A DNA stretch of 64,000 nucleotides from Thermosphaera sp. (GTDB lineage: Archaea; Thermoproteota; Thermoprotei_A; Sulfolobales; Desulfurococcaceae). Position 1 is the stretch's first letter. Each line of letters begins with the position of its first letter. The translations under genes were made by a program, and so were the position numbers. Under the pieces are notes generated by a model. It saw only the letters and a list, made by a program, of their open reading frames with translations, had not been told where the DNA came from and did no database searches. Positions 43,845 through 53,734 of this stretch are shown here, in pieces. The stretch is taken from positions 1 to 64,000 of the forward strand of contig JAWBNK010000001.1 of the NCBI GenBank assembly GCA_038827615.1. Reading direction: 5' to 3'.

Positions 43845-44108
43845 CTATTGCATACGGGATCTAATCTCATCTATTCTCTTATCGATGAACTTCAAATATT
43901 CAGTTAAACTATTCTTCAAGGATTCGAGATATTTCAACTCAAGCTCTCTCTCGAAGACGCTATTGGGATATCGAAGCAACTCTGGATAGCGGAGTCTGCA
44001 CCAGCCTCCTCCATGCCTGTGCCCCGGCCTCAGTTGAGGCGGTATCCAGCTCCACGGTCCAAAGCCCGACCATACAGTGCTATAAGGGTAGTGGTTCCTC
44101 CAGCCCAT
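43845..44108 (-). CDS. DUF5320-like small protein
   Basis: 87 aa. N-terminal half rich in Gly, Pro, Trp and His (GWRNHYPYSTVWSGFGPWSW, PGHRHGGGWCRL), C-terminal half a coiled coil (ERELELKYLESLKNSLTEYLKFIDKRIDEI). This pattern fits the DUF5320 family found beside NifX and DUF134 genes; the coil would oligomerise and the His/Gly part may hold metal. ATG 44108; longer upstream frames run into the DUF134 gene. Function unknown. Confidence 0.65.
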   Translation of the reverse strand: MGWRNHYPYSTVWSGFGPWSWIPPQLRPGHRHGGGWCRLRYPELLRYPNSVFERELELKYLESLKNSLTEYLKFIDKRIDEIRSRMQ

Positions 44109-44149
44109 GGCTCTCACAATTCTGAAATATGTTTCAAATCCTTTTAAAA

Positions 44150-44482
44150 CTATCCTCCGGGGCCAGGACCGTTCTCGATGGTTTCTGAAACCAGTTTTAA
44201 AGGCCTCTTCTCGGAGAACGCCTTGGCTAGCTTCCACCTGCATGATTCAAGAATCCTCCAGAAAGTTGCTTTTGAAACCCCCATTCTCAGCGCTGCTTCA
44301 TCCGTCGATAATCCATCCAAGTGGACAAGCTTCAGCGCCTCTAACTCGTAGTCGTAAATCTCGATGACACTAGATGGTTCAACCCCCATGACTGCTTTAA
44401 CGGGTATGTACATGAATTCTTCTCCTCTCGTGGAACAGGAGGTAATTTTCCTCCTGCACCTCCATGGGCCGCCTCTAGGCAT
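44150..44482 (-). CDS. DUF134 helix-turn-helix protein
   Basis: Begins MPRGGPWRCRRKI like DUF134 proteins (MPRPxKxR), then VEPSSVIEIYDYELEALKLVHLDGLSTDEAALRMGVSKATFWRILESCRWKLAKAF, a sigma-70 region-4-like HTH. Likely DNA-binding regulator of the NifX/DUF5320 genes downstream. ATG 44482. Confidence 0.82.
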   Translation of the reverse strand: MPRGGPWRCRRKITSCSTRGEEFMYIPVKAVMGVEPSSVIEIYDYELEALKLVHLDGLSTDEAALRMGVSKATFWRILESCRWKLAKAFSEKRPLKLVSETIENGPGPGG

Positions 44483-44591
44483 GTCAAACCTCTCTACTGT
44501 TGAAAGATAATATGATCCCGCGTTTTATTAAGTAGCTCGCGCGAGAGTAATAAATATAGCACCTTGAAGCAAGAATTCACTATGTGGAAGA

Positions 44592-45338
44592 ATGAGTCAT
44601 GAGGGAAAGGTCGCAATAGTTACCGGGGCCGCGATGGGTATTGGAAGGGAGATTGCTGTTAAACTCTCGAGAGAAGGGGCCTACACCGTCCTGTTCGACC
44701 TCTCGGAAAAAGTCTTCGAAACTGCCAAGGAGCTTAAGGCTCAAGGCTTAAGGGCGATGGCCGTAAGAGGGGACGTGTCCAATAAGCACGACGTGGAGAA
44801 GGCAGTAAACATGGTTGTCGGTGAGTTGGGTAGAATCGACATACTGGTCAATAATGCTGGGATATATCCTTTCAAACCCTTCCTTGAGATGACTGAGGAT
44901 GAATGGGACAAAGTTATGAACGTTAATGTGAAAGGGGTTTTCTATTTCACGAGAACGGTTGCACCCATAATGGTCAGGAACAATTATGGGAGAATAGTTA
45001 ACGTTTCATCGATCGCGGGGACGGTAGTGGGCTTTCCAGGGCTAACCCATTACTGTGCGTCTAAAGCGGCAATATTGGGCTTCACGAGAGCCCTCGCTCT
45101 TGAACTGGCAAGGTTCAATATAACGGTGAACGCGGTTGCCCCCGGGCCGGTTGAAACACCGGGAACGTTGAAGGGTTTGACTGGGGAGGTGTTGGAGTCC
45201 TTTAAGAGATCGATACCTGTTGGAAGACTCGGGATTCCAGCCGATATTGCCGAGGCAGTAGCGTTCCTTACCACTGAGAGAGCTGGATTCATAACTGGGC
45301 AGTTAATAATTGTCGATGGAGGTTATACTATTCAATAA
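44592..45338 (+). CDS. Short-chain dehydrogenase/reductase (SDR)
   Basis: 248 aa classical SDR with TGAAMGIGREIA (TGxxxGIG nucleotide-binding), NNAGIY, catalytic SSIAG and YCASK (Ser, Tyr-x-x-x-Lys), PGPVETPG, and IVDGGYTIQ end. D at the end of beta-2 (VLFDLSE) suggests NAD(H) preference. FabG-like but substrate unknown. TAATAAATATAGC about 45 bases upstream may be the TATA box. Monocistronic, with a 238-bp AT-rich gap after it in which I see no gene. Confidence 0.9.
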   Translation: MSHEGKVAIVTGAAMGIGREIAVKLSREGAYTVLFDLSEKVFETAKELKAQGLRAMAVRGDVSNKHDVEKAVNMVVGELGRIDILVNNAGIYPFKPFLEMTEDEWDKVMNVNVKGVFYFTRTVAPIMVRNNYGRIVNVSSIAGTVVGFPGLTHYCASKAAILGFTRALALELARFNITVNAVAPGPVETPGTLKGLTGEVLESFKRSIPVGRLGIPADIAEAVAFLTTERAGFITGQLIIVDGGYTIQ

Positions 45339-45576
45339 TTTTTTACCCAACACCTTATCCGGGAGATGTTAAGGGTGTTTATACTCTAGCAGATTATTTT
45401 TTAAACGAGACTGTTAATTATTTATTACCATGAGTGAACACAGTTTAAATTGGTGGAAAAGTGTCTAATTACATCTCGCATCCTATCCAAACCACTCTCG
45501 CAAGCCTTTTCAAGTCTAAGCGACAACTCAGCAGTTTATTTGGAGGAAGCACACCGCTGGAGGGGGTGTCTGGGGC

Positions 45577-45891
45577 TTGGAGCTGAAGAATCATAGAGAA
45601 TGCGCTCAATGCGTGTACTTCGAGCCCAATTCAGCCTACCCTCTTCTCGGCTACTGCAGGATCAATAATGAAGCTTCACTGGGCATCATCGAGGCTTGCG
45701 GCAGCTTCAGGAGGGCAAGCGTTGACGAGCTTAAGAAGGAGTTGGAAAAGAATGGATGGTTATTCTGTGTTACGTGTGGAAGGGTGTTGAGCAGTGAGGA
45801 GGAATTGGCTCAGCATTTAGGGAAGCACCTGGTTTCTTCGAAAATCATAATTGATGATGGAGTAGCTGAAGAGGCTTACTCAGCAGATTGA
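45577..45891 (+). CDS. Cys-rich protein with C2H2-like finger, upstream of 2-oxoacid oxidoreductase
   Basis: 104 aa. N-terminal half: CAQCVYFEP, YCRIN and EACGSF, four cysteines spaced like a metal site. C-terminal half: FCVTCGRVLSSEEELAQHLGKH, a CxxC-x12-HxxxH finger. TTG start with AGGGGGTG upstream; ends two bases before the oxidoreductase alpha gene, so it is probably co-expressed. A regulator or assembly factor for that enzyme is possible but not shown. Confidence 0.65.
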   Translation: MELKNHRECAQCVYFEPNSAYPLLGYCRINNEASLGIIEACGSFRRASVDELKKELEKNGWLFCVTCGRVLSSEEELAQHLGKHLVSSKIIIDDGVAEEAYSAD

Positions 45892-45892
45892 G

Positions 45893-47815
45893 GTGAGAGC
45901 GGTGCGCCGGACTGAGTTAAGCCTGATACTTGGGGGTCCCCAGGGCTCTGGATTGGAGACTGCGATGTGGATTCTAACGCTTTCTCTTGCGCGGGCAGGG
46001 TACGGCGTGATCGCGGATCGAGAGTACTACTCTAATATCGTTGGAAGGCATAGCTACATACATATGCGAGTATCCTCGGCTCGGCGGCCGAGGTCTCTCA
46101 AGCTTCCAGTCGAGGTCTTAGTCGCCTCCGACGCGGAGACCTTGTTCACGCATTTCAACGATATTGGGGATGGAGGTTATCTAATCTACGATACGAGCAT
46201 TAAGGCAAAACAGCTATCCGATGTACCGAGCGTTGAGGATGTGACGAGAAAGAGGATAATGAGCCAGCTCTCTTCTCTAGGTGTCCGCGGCGACACCGAC
46301 TCGTTGATAAGCTACCTGGCGAGCTCTAGGTCCGTATTGCCGATTCCAATAGACTCGGTGAAAATATTCAGGGCCCTATCTGAGAGGTTCAAGCTCAATG
46401 CTAAGCAAGCCTCCAGGTTTTCAAGCTCAATTCTCGGCTCCGCCCTTACGGTCGTTATGGGGCTCGATCCCGAGGACCTGGAGTATGCTGTTCGGAGAAG
46501 GTTTGGAGCCAGGAAGGATCTTCTCGAGCAGAACATGTTCGTCGCGCAACTTGTCGGCGAGATGGTGAAGGATTACAGAGGGATTGTTAAGCTAGAGGAC
46601 CCTTCAATGAACGCTGAGAGGATCATGGTTGTAACTGGGAACGAGACGGTGGCGATGGGAAAGATCATCGGGGGAGTCAGGTTTCAAAGCTACTACCCGA
46701 TAACCCCGGCAGCAGATGAGAGCATTATGTTGGAGAAGTATGAAGTGTTGGATTCAGGCAAGGGCCCGGTAGGACCCATCCTGGTGTTGCAGGCCGAGGA
46801 TGAGATCGCTGCGATTGCCTCGGTAATAGGCGCATCGTTAACCGGCGCTAGGAGCTCCACTGCGACCAGCGGCCCGGGCTTCGACCTCATGATTGAAGGA
46901 ATAGGGTGGGCCGGAAACAACGAAACACCAGTAGTGATAACGTATTATCAAAGAGGGGGTCCGAGCACTGGATTACCGACGAGAGGGGGTCAGAGCGACT
47001 TGTTTAACGCATTGTTCTCGGGGCACGGCGAGTTCGCGAGGGTTGTTCTAGCATCTGGAGATCACAAGGAAGCTTTATACGATGCGGCGGAGGCTTTCAA
47101 CATCGCTGAGAAATACCAGGTGCCTGTCATACACTTGCTTGACAAGTTTCTCGCTAACTCAATAGTCACGGAGACTCTTCCCGACTTCTCTTTGGTCAAG
47201 TTAGAGAGAGGGATGAGGGGCGCTGAAGGGCCGGGGTATAAGAGGTTTGACCTTTCATCGACAATTTCGCCCAGGCTTCCCCTCGGGGCTAAGGATACGG
47301 TCATGTGGTATACGGGCGATGAACACGATGAGCTCGGACACATATCCGAGGACCCGGAGAACAGGGCGAGAATGTATTCTAAGAGGATTGAGAAGTTGAA
47401 GCTGATAAACATGGAAATTCCATCCTCGTTCAAGCTTACCGTCCACGGTCACGAGAGCCCGGACTACGCATTAGTGGGCTGGGGCTTCGTGAAAGGAGTC
47501 GCTATAGAAGCCATCGAGCAGCTCAGCTCAAGAGGCCTTAGGGGAATGTACGTGAACTTAAGGCTCATGTGGCCATTCCCAACTGAAGAGTTCACGAGGC
47601 TGGTGCGTGGACTCGACCCTGACAAGATCATAGCTGTTGAACACAGCTACGGGGTCAGCATAGCCGACTTGATCGCCATGAATACGGGGGTTCGGGTAGG
47701 GAAGAAGATATCAAAATACACCGGTAGACCTATCTACCTCAACGAGCTAACAGAGGCGGTTCAATCACTACTGAGCGGTAGGACTGAGAGAGCCGAGGTG
47801 AGTCTCGGTGCCTGA
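45893..47815 (+). CDS. 2-oxoacid:ferredoxin oxidoreductase, fused gamma-alpha subunit
   Basis: 640 aa large subunit of the two-subunit archaeal enzyme. The N-terminal 190 residues are gamma-like ([19 protein letters not shown]), joined to an alpha part with [19 protein letters not shown] (the YPITP..E motif of broad-specificity OFORs), [18 protein letters not shown], and [18 protein letters not shown]. Converts 2-oxoacids such as 2-oxoglutarate or pyruvate to acyl-CoA with ferredoxin reduction. GTG at 45893 or 45902. Overlaps the beta gene by 8 bp. Confidence 0.93.
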   Translation: MRAVRRTELSLILGGPQGSGLETAMWILTLSLARAGYGVIADREYYSNIVGRHSYIHMRVSSARRPRSLKLPVEVLVASDAETLFTHFNDIGDGGYLIYDTSIKAKQLSDVPSVEDVTRKRIMSQLSSLGVRGDTDSLISYLASSRSVLPIPIDSVKIFRALSERFKLNAKQASRFSSSILGSALTVVMGLDPEDLEYAVRRRFGARKDLLEQNMFVAQLVGEMVKDYRGIVKLEDPSMNAERIMVVTGNETVAMGKIIGGVRFQSYYPITPAADESIMLEKYEVLDSGKGPVGPILVLQAEDEIAAIASVIGASLTGARSSTATSGPGFDLMIEGIGWAGNNETPVVITYYQRGGPSTGLPTRGGQSDLFNALFSGHGEFARVVLASGDHKEALYDAAEAFNIAEKYQVPVIHLLDKFLANSIVTETLPDFSLVKLERGMRGAEGPGYKRFDLSSTISPRLPLGAKDTVMWYTGDEHDELGHISEDPENRARMYSKRIEKLKLINMEIPSSFKLTVHGHESPDYALVGWGFVKGVAIEAIEQLSSRGLRGMYVNLRLMWPFPTEEFTRLVRGLDPDKIIAVEHSYGVSIADLIAMNTGVRVGKKISKYTGRPIYLNELTEAVQSLLSGRTERAEVSLGA

Positions 47816-48779
47816 CCGCTGGAGCTTCAAGAGTACTGTTTGGCCGGACTGGTGTCCCGGCTGTGGAAACTACGGCATCCTCACAGCGTTGATCAGGTCT
47901 CTAGAGGAGCTAGGGGTGGATCCCTCGAAGACCGTTGTGGTCTCCGGAATAGGATGCTCAGGTAAAACCCCGCATTTCGTAAACGTCAATGGGGTTCACA
48001 CCCTCCACGGGAGGGCCATACCTTTTGCAATGGGGATCAAGCTGGCTAGACCCGAGCTCACAGTAGTAGTTCACGGGGGAGACGGCGACCTCCTCGGCAT
48101 TGGTGCGGGGCACTTCGTAGCCCTGGGGAGGAGGAACCTCGACATAGTCGTAATACTTCACAACAACGGGGTTTACGGATTAACTAAGGGGCAAGCATCG
48201 CCCACGCTTCCACTCGGCTCTAAGACCAAGGGGATTCCGAGGCCGAACCTTCAGGCAGCGGTAAATCCGTTAATGCTCGCCTTAGCCGCTGGGTATACTT
48301 TTGTTGCAAGGGGCTATGCTTTCGAAGGTGAACACTTGAAAACCCTCATAAAGAAGGCTGTGGAACACAAGGGCTCAGCCATCATAGATGTACTCCAACC
48401 ATGCGTAACCTTTAACGACATCTTGACGCCGGAGTACTACAAGGCCCGGATCTACAAACTAGAGTCAGACCCGGGCTGGGATCCCGTCGTAAGGACACCG
48501 GAGGAGAGGGAGGCGAAGCTGTTGAGGGCGGTTCAAAAAGCCCTGGAGCCTTGGGACAAGATCCCGATTGGAGTATTATATGCTGACGAGACCCAGTCCA
48601 CAATGGAGGAGAGGCTGTCGGAGAGGCTCAAGATATATCCTGCTCTGAATCCTTCAAACTCCCCTATCTCTGGAGCTGATGGAGGACCCGTCATCAGCGT
48701 CGATGACTTTGCCAAAGCCTTCTCAGACTACATTGTCGAAGTGAAGAAGACTCAGGGCCGGTTCAATCTAAAAGGCTAG
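47808..48779 (+). CDS. 2-oxoacid:ferredoxin oxidoreductase, beta subunit
   Basis: 323 aa TPP subunit: [14 protein letters not shown] and [13 protein letters not shown] give cluster cysteines, [47 protein letters not shown] is the TPP/Mg region, QPCVTFND a further Cys site. KGQASPT with GMTxGQ spacing is typical of the two-subunit enzymes. GTG start within the alpha gene. This is the second 2-oxoacid oxidoreductase in the window, besides the four-subunit one at 6886-9845. Confidence 0.94.
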   Translation: MPDRWSFKSTVWPDWCPGCGNYGILTALIRSLEELGVDPSKTVVVSGIGCSGKTPHFVNVNGVHTLHGRAIPFAMGIKLARPELTVVVHGGDGDLLGIGAGHFVALGRRNLDIVVILHNNGVYGLTKGQASPTLPLGSKTKGIPRPNLQAAVNPLMLALAAGYTFVARGYAFEGEHLKTLIKKAVEHKGSAIIDVLQPCVTFNDILTPEYYKARIYKLESDPGWDPVVRTPEEREAKLLRAVQKALEPWDKIPIGVLYADETQSTMEERLSERLKIYPALNPSNSPISGADGGPVISVDDFAKAFSDYIVEVKKTQGRFNLKG

Positions 48780-48827
48780 CTGAAGCCTGGTTTCAGGGAT
48801 CAAATTCCCCAGTTTTCCGGATACACC

Positions 48828-49070
48828 TCATCCTCCGGCGAACGGAGGCATCACTAATATTTCATCACCGTCTTCCAGAAACTGTTTCTCACGGGGAAAC
48901 CTGTAGTTCACGAATAATACTGGTTTAACCGTTAAACCAACCTCCCCAAGCCACTTCGTTATGAGCTTCTCTAAGTCTTCGATCGTCGCATTGTCTTCAA
49001 GCTCCACTATCCTCTCCTTCCCAAGTTTCTCCGCATATATCGATATCAGCTTGACGATAATCTTTTTCAA
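48828..49070 (-). CDS. MoaD/ThiS-family ubiquitin-like sulfur carrier
   Basis: 80 aa beta-grasp protein: IIVKLISIYAEKLGKERIVELEDNATIEDLEKLI, DGDEILVMPPFAGG. The C-terminal Gly-Gly is the thiocarboxylation/adenylation site of MoaD, which donates sulfur in molybdopterin synthesis. Divergent from the tungsten-type aldehyde oxidoreductase next door, which needs that cofactor. ATG 49070. Confidence 0.88.
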   Translation of the reverse strand: MKKIIVKLISIYAEKLGKERIVELEDNATIEDLEKLITKWLGEVGLTVKPVLFVNYRFPREKQFLEDGDEILVMPPFAGG

Positions 49071-49153
49071 AGACCACCCTCAATCAAGATCTTGTGGAAT
49101 ACACTGATTTATATCTGAGTGCTCGGGATTAGAGGGTTTTCTGTGGGAAAAAT

Positions 49154-49165
49154 CTTTATATAATC
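49154..49165 (+). promoter_or_regulatory. TATA box of the aldehyde oxidoreductase gene
   Basis: CTTTATATAATC, a good archaeal TATA box 31-42 bases before the GTG at 49196, preceded by A-rich GGGAAAAAT. Confidence 0.65.
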
Positions 49166-49195
49166 TCATAGGCTAAATATTGATCGGTGTTATAG

Positions 49196-51091
49196 GTGCC
49201 CGTAGGAGGATATATGGGAAGAATTCTGCGCGTCGACCTGTGGAAGGAGAAGCTGTACGTTGAGCCGCTCCCCCAGGAGAGCATCCTGAGGAAAATGCTT
49301 GGAGGCAGGGGGCTCGGAGTCTACTACATGTTGAGAGAGGTCAATCCGAGAGTAGACCCGCTCAGCCCGGCGAACAAGGCGATAGTTGCAACCGGCCCGG
49401 TGACGGGTGTGGCAGGGATCCCCACGAGCGGTAGATGGGCTTCGATTACGAAAGCCCCGTTGACGAACACTATTCACGATGCTCAGAGCGGCGGGAAGTT
49501 TGGCCCAGAGCTGAAGTTCGCGGGATTCGACATGATCATCATCGAGGGAAGGGCCGAGAGACCGGTCTACCTGTGGATCAACGATGGAAAAGCCGAGATA
49601 AGAGACGCATCCCACCTGTGGGGGCGTGATACATACGACACCACAGATGCAATCAAGGAGGAGCTCTCACCGGTGATCGGCAGGGATGAGGCGAGCCATG
49701 TCAAAGTAGCTTGCATAGGGCCGGCAGGTGAAAGGCTTGTCAGATTCGCATGTATAATAAACGACAAGAGCAGGGCAGCGGGAAGGGGAGGGCATGGAGC
49801 AGTTTGGGGTAGCAAGAGGCTTAAGGCCATTGCCGTCAGAGGTCGCATGAAGCCGCAAGTAGCGAAGGAGGAGTTGTTCAAGGAAACCGTTAAGAAGTCA
49901 ATGGAGTTGATCAGGAAATCCCCTGTGACCAGTGAGGGATTGCCGAAATTCGGTACGGCGGTGCTCGTCAACATCATCAATGCACACGGCGTCTTTCCCA
50001 CTAGGAACTTCCAGACGGGAGTCTTCCCCGAGGCGGAGAAGATCAGCGGGGAGACGATCGCAAAGGAGATCATGGATTGGAATAAGCAGAAGGAGGAGAT
50101 ATGCTGGGGCTGTCCAATAGGTTGCGCCAGGTACACTAAGGTTTCGAAACCCCCGTTCACTGGAGAGGGAGGCGGTCCAGAGTATGAAACGGTGTGGGCT
50201 CTCGGGGCGCAAACAGGCACTTCCGACTTAGCGGCCGTCTCCAAGGCGAACTACCTGTGCAATGAATTAGGCGTTGACACCATCACAATGGGACACGTTA
50301 TCGGCACCTTCCTAGAGCTTGTCGAGAAAGGTAAGATCCCCCAGGAAAAGCTGAGGGGCTTGAAGGCGGAGTGGGGCAGTGGCGAGGCACTCGTAGAGCT
50401 CGTTTGGAGGACAGCTTACCGCTCAGGCATCGGCGACGATATAGCCGAGGGATCGGCTAGACTCGCAGCCAAGTACGGGGCACCAGAGCTCGCCATGGTT
50501 GTAAGGAACCAGGAGCTTCCAGCGTACGATCCCAGGGGTATTCAAGGACACGCGCTAGCTTACGCGACTAGTAATAGGGGAGGATGTCATTTAAGAGCGT
50601 ACCTGATCTCGCCCGAGATACTCGGGGTCCCCGTGAAGGTTGACAGGTTCTCGACGGAGGGAAAGGGCAAGCTCGTGAAAGAGATGCAGGACGCGTTCGC
50701 CACAATAGACTCCATGATCGTGTGCAAGTTTGCGACTTTCGCTTACTACACGGATGTTCTGTCCGAGCAGGTATCGGCAGTGACTGGCTGGGAGATAACT
50801 CCAGAGGAGTTCAACACAATAGGTGAGAGAATATACAACATGGAGAGAGCATTCAACGCTTTATCCTTCGGCGACGGGGAGGAATATGATACGCTTCCAA
50901 AGAGATTGCTCGAGGAACCAATGCCCGAGGGTCCCAGCAAGGGTCATGTGGCAAGGATAAGGGAGATGCTACCTGAATATTACAGTGCGAGAGGATGGAT
51001 CAGGGGTAGGCCGACTAGGGCTAAACTCGAGGAGCTAGGCCTGAAATGGGTCGCAGACAGGCTTGAAGAGGAAGGGTTGCTTCCAGCTTAG
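49196..51091 (+). CDS. aor: Aldehyde:ferredoxin oxidoreductase (tungstopterin)
   Basis: 631 aa member of the AOR family: VGGYMGRILRVDLWKEKL, ATGPVTGVAGIPTSGRWASITKAPLTNTIHDAQSGGKFGPELKFAGFDMIIIEGRA (pterin-binding domain), GRGGHGAVWGSKRLKAIAVRG. Cluster ligands CWGCPIGC at residues 303-310 and a distal Cys at 510 (IVCKFATF) match the CxxCxxxC...C pattern of one [4Fe-4S]. Oxidises aldehydes to acids with ferredoxin, using W-bispyranopterin. GTG 49196, or ATG 49214, which has AGGAGG four bases upstream. Followed by a radical SAM gene. Confidence 0.94.
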   Translation: MPVGGYMGRILRVDLWKEKLYVEPLPQESILRKMLGGRGLGVYYMLREVNPRVDPLSPANKAIVATGPVTGVAGIPTSGRWASITKAPLTNTIHDAQSGGKFGPELKFAGFDMIIIEGRAERPVYLWINDGKAEIRDASHLWGRDTYDTTDAIKEELSPVIGRDEASHVKVACIGPAGERLVRFACIINDKSRAAGRGGHGAVWGSKRLKAIAVRGRMKPQVAKEELFKETVKKSMELIRKSPVTSEGLPKFGTAVLVNIINAHGVFPTRNFQTGVFPEAEKISGETIAKEIMDWNKQKEEICWGCPIGCARYTKVSKPPFTGEGGGPEYETVWALGAQTGTSDLAAVSKANYLCNELGVDTITMGHVIGTFLELVEKGKIPQEKLRGLKAEWGSGEALVELVWRTAYRSGIGDDIAEGSARLAAKYGAPELAMVVRNQELPAYDPRGIQGHALAYATSNRGGCHLRAYLISPEILGVPVKVDRFSTEGKGKLVKEMQDAFATIDSMIVCKFATFAYYTDVLSEQVSAVTGWEITPEEFNTIGERIYNMERAFNALSFGDGEEYDTLPKRLLEEPMPEGPSKGHVARIREMLPEYYSARGWIRGRPTRAKLEELGLKWVADRLEEEGLLPA

Positions 51092-51139
51092 ATTTCGTTT
51101 TTTCCCCTCAAAACCTTCTAGAACACGATAGTTGAAGGG

Positions 51140-52258
51140 ATGGTGCTCAGAGAGTTGTCACTTACCGTTAATACGGGGGATTGGCTCTTTACTCTAAGCG
51201 GGGATTCGCGGCCAAGGGAGATCGTAGTCGAAGCCTCAACAAGATGCAACCTCGAATGCATCCATTGCTTCAGGAACGCGTCCAGCAATCTGGTGTTAAG
51301 GAACATGGATCTCGGGGATTTCAAAAGGATTGTCGACAACTCGGTCGACAGCGGAGTAGTCAAGCTCGTTTTCACGGGTTGGGGAGAGCCGACGGTAAAT
51401 CCCCATATAGTTGACATGTTAAAGTACGCTAAGGAGAAAAACCTTAACGTGGTGTTGAACACCAACGGAATGCTCATAGAGGGGATCGTTGAGGACCTAG
51501 TGAGGATCGGCGTGGACGAGCTCTACGTGAGCGTCGACGCTGTCGACATCTCGCTTTATGAAAGAATAAGAAGACTGGGAGATCTTTCTAGAGTTTCAAG
51601 GATTATTGCCAAGATATCCGAGCTCAAGAAGGAATTGCGCACTGCAAAGCCCGTTGTAAAGGCGATTTTCACGATTACAAGGCTCAACGTGGATCAGATA
51701 TCGAGGCTCATTGACTATGCTGCTGGGGTTGGAATCCAGGAGGTTTACTTGAGCCTTTACGTTCACTACCCAGGCGGCGTGCCAGGAATTGACTGCATTA
51801 ACGAACCCTCTTGCGTAGCACAGCTTAGGGGAGTCATGGATTCCATAGTTTTGAAACTGTTCAATACAAACATAAGGTTGTGGCTTCCAGCTCTCAACTC
51901 GTATACTTCAAGGCAGTGTCCCTTCGCAGCGAACCGAGCCCTATTTGTCAGGGCAGACGGCAAGGTCTCTCCCTGCATGTTTCTAGCGTATTCATGGGAT
52001 GTTGTGATAGAGGAAACTAAGAGGAGTGTGAGAGAGTATTTAATCGGGGATGCATTGGCCGAGAGCCTCCTCGATATATGGAGGAGGAATTCGAAAATGT
52101 TCTTCAAACTATCGTTTAATCAGATGCCCTCATGCCTCGATTGCAACCTGAGAGGCTGGTGTAGCTACACCTTGAGCACGGAAGCGGATTGCTGGGGCAA
52201 CACTCCCAACTGCTCCTTCTGCCCATATCACTACAAGTTCTCCCACTGCCCCGTGTAA
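51140..52258 (+). CDS. Radical SAM/SPASM protein, probable AOR maturase
   Basis: 372 aa. Radical SAM motif CNLECIHC (Cys36, 40, 43), FTGWGEPTVNPHIVDML and LNTNGMLI, then a Cys-rich C-terminal SPASM-type region (CPFAANRALFVRADGKVSPCMF; CLDCNLRGWC; CWGNTPNCSFCPYH; CPV) for additional Fe-S clusters. Radical SAM proteins adjacent to tungsten oxidoreductases are known as maturases of those enzymes; the location right after aor supports that here. ATG 51140. Confidence 0.85.
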   Translation: MVLRELSLTVNTGDWLFTLSGDSRPREIVVEASTRCNLECIHCFRNASSNLVLRNMDLGDFKRIVDNSVDSGVVKLVFTGWGEPTVNPHIVDMLKYAKEKNLNVVLNTNGMLIEGIVEDLVRIGVDELYVSVDAVDISLYERIRRLGDLSRVSRIIAKISELKKELRTAKPVVKAIFTITRLNVDQISRLIDYAAGVGIQEVYLSLYVHYPGGVPGIDCINEPSCVAQLRGVMDSIVLKLFNTNIRLWLPALNSYTSRQCPFAANRALFVRADGKVSPCMFLAYSWDVVIEETKRSVREYLIGDALAESLLDIWRRNSKMFFKLSFNQMPSCLDCNLRGWCSYTLSTEADCWGNTPNCSFCPYHYKFSHCPV

Positions 52259-52301
52259 GATGAGAGGTGTTGAAAAAGCGGGTTTTTCAATGCAGAGAGA
52301 G

Positions 52302-52859
52302 TTAAAATCCTTGATACTTGTCCCTGGATGCTCCGCAGACGGGGCATCTCTCAGGGGGCTCGATCCCTACGTGAGTATGACCGCAGACCGGGCAGATCCA
52401 AACCTTCCCTTGGAGAGGCCAGTCCTGCCCCTTATCCACGTAGTTCTTAGCCTCCCTGTAGAGCTTGGCGTGTATTTTCTCGGCTTCTAATGCGAAGTGA
52501 AAGCTTCTGACGGCTTGGCTCTCACTCTGGAACCTCGCTATCTCCAAGTAGACAGGGTACATCTCGTTTACCTCGTGCTCCTCTCCCATATATGCTAGTT
52601 CAAGATTCTTCGAGGTGTTGCCGGGTCCGATGGGCGTCCCAGAATAAACTGGCGCAGGCTCTTTATACTCCCTCAGCACGCTGTAATGGTTTCTCGCGTG
52701 AACGAGCTCTGCATACGCTATAGCCTTGAATAATCTTGCGACGTTCGCATATCCCTCCCTCTCGGCTATCTCGGCGAAGATCAAATACCTCATGTGGGCC
52801 ATTGACTCTCCTCCGAACGCGTTTAGAAGGGCTTCCTTAGTCATAACCCTTACAGGCAT
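52302..52859 (-). CDS. rbr: Rubrerythrin
   Basis: 185 aa peroxide-reducing non-haem di-iron protein. A four-helix bundle with E...ExxH sets (GGESMAHMRYLIFAEIAEREG, AYAELVHARNHY, YMGEEHEVNEMYP, ALEAEKIHAKLY) and a C-terminal rubredoxin-like domain CPVCGH...CPVCGA. Used for oxidative-stress defence in anaerobes. Strong TATA-like GCTTATAAAAG on its strand at about 52905-52915. Confidence 0.95.
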   Translation of the reverse strand: MPVRVMTKEALLNAFGGESMAHMRYLIFAEIAEREGYANVARLFKAIAYAELVHARNHYSVLREYKEPAPVYSGTPIGPGNTSKNLELAYMGEEHEVNEMYPVYLEIARFQSESQAVRSFHFALEAEKIHAKLYREAKNYVDKGQDWPLQGKVWICPVCGHTHVGIEPPERCPVCGASRDKYQGF

Positions 52860-53061
52860 ACTTTATCCCCAATAAATCATACGTGTATGTAGGTAATAAA
52901 CCCGCTTTTATAAGCTATAACCCTGTACAAGCATAACCTATGCCTTTCTAATCCACTATATCGAGATTCACATCGATGATTGAAAGCCCGCTAATGCACT
53001 CGTCAACGCCACGCCGCCATTTATCAAGGCTTCCACACATTAATTAATAAGTGGGGATTTA

Positions 53062-53598
53062 ATGGATAGGGATGAATTGATTCAATTCATACTAACTAGG
53101 AGGAGTGTTAGAAGATACAGGCCGGAGCCGGTTCCACTGGAGATGCTCACCAAAATTCTCGATATTGCAAGGTACGCTCCAAGCGCTAGGAACAAGCAGC
53201 CGTGGTCCTTCATTCTAATAACGGATCACGAGGTCAAATCCCGGATTGCCTCAGTATATGCTTGGAGGCAACCCATATCTGAGGCGCCTGCTGGAGTTGT
53301 CGTAGCCTGCGACTCTAAAGAATCTCCAACGTCTTACGTGCAGGATTGTGTTGCAGCATCAATGTACATTATGTTCGCGGCTCACGCAATGGGTCTCGGC
53401 ACTTGCTGGCATGGATTATTGAGCGATGAAGTGAGGAAGCGGGTTCAGGAAATATTGAAACTTCCATCCGAAAAGATCCCAGTAGTACTGCTGTCGATTG
53501 GTTGGCCGGACGAATCACCCGAGCCAAAACCCCGTAAGCCCTTGCGAGAGGTCGGCTTCCTGAACGCGTTTGGAAATCCCATCGAACATCAGACATAG
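53062..53598 (+). CDS. Nitroreductase-family flavoprotein
   Basis: 178 aa FMN-dependent NAD(P)H oxidoreductase: FILTRRSVRRYRPEPVP, ARYAPSARNKQPWSFILI, DCVAASMYIMFAAHAMGLGTCWHGL, PSEKIPVVLLSIGWPDE are the canonical FMN-contacting tracts. Substrate not predictable. Single gene between rubrerythrin and the MscS-like gene; about 135 bp of AT-rich sequence without a gene follows. Confidence 0.92.
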   Translation: MDRDELIQFILTRRSVRRYRPEPVPLEMLTKILDIARYAPSARNKQPWSFILITDHEVKSRIASVYAWRQPISEAPAGVVVACDSKESPTSYVQDCVAASMYIMFAAHAMGLGTCWHGLLSDEVRKRVQEILKLPSEKIPVVLLSIGWPDESPEPKPRKPLREVGFLNAFGNPIEHQT

Positions 53599-53734
53599 GG
53601 GAGGTGTGGACTTCACGCCCCAGGATCATCCATGGGGCATTATATCTTAGGTTTTTAGAGTTTTACGTTGTGAATGGTCTAGAAAACATGTGTTACATTT
53701 ATTTCCAAGGATGTATGGAAGTTTTAAAAAATGT

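Noticed and set aside
52920-53040. Possible guide RNA around CGATGATTGAAAG
   Set aside because: No CUGA box follows at a suitable distance; ATTGAAAG here also resembles the CRISPR tag, but the rest of the repeat is absent.
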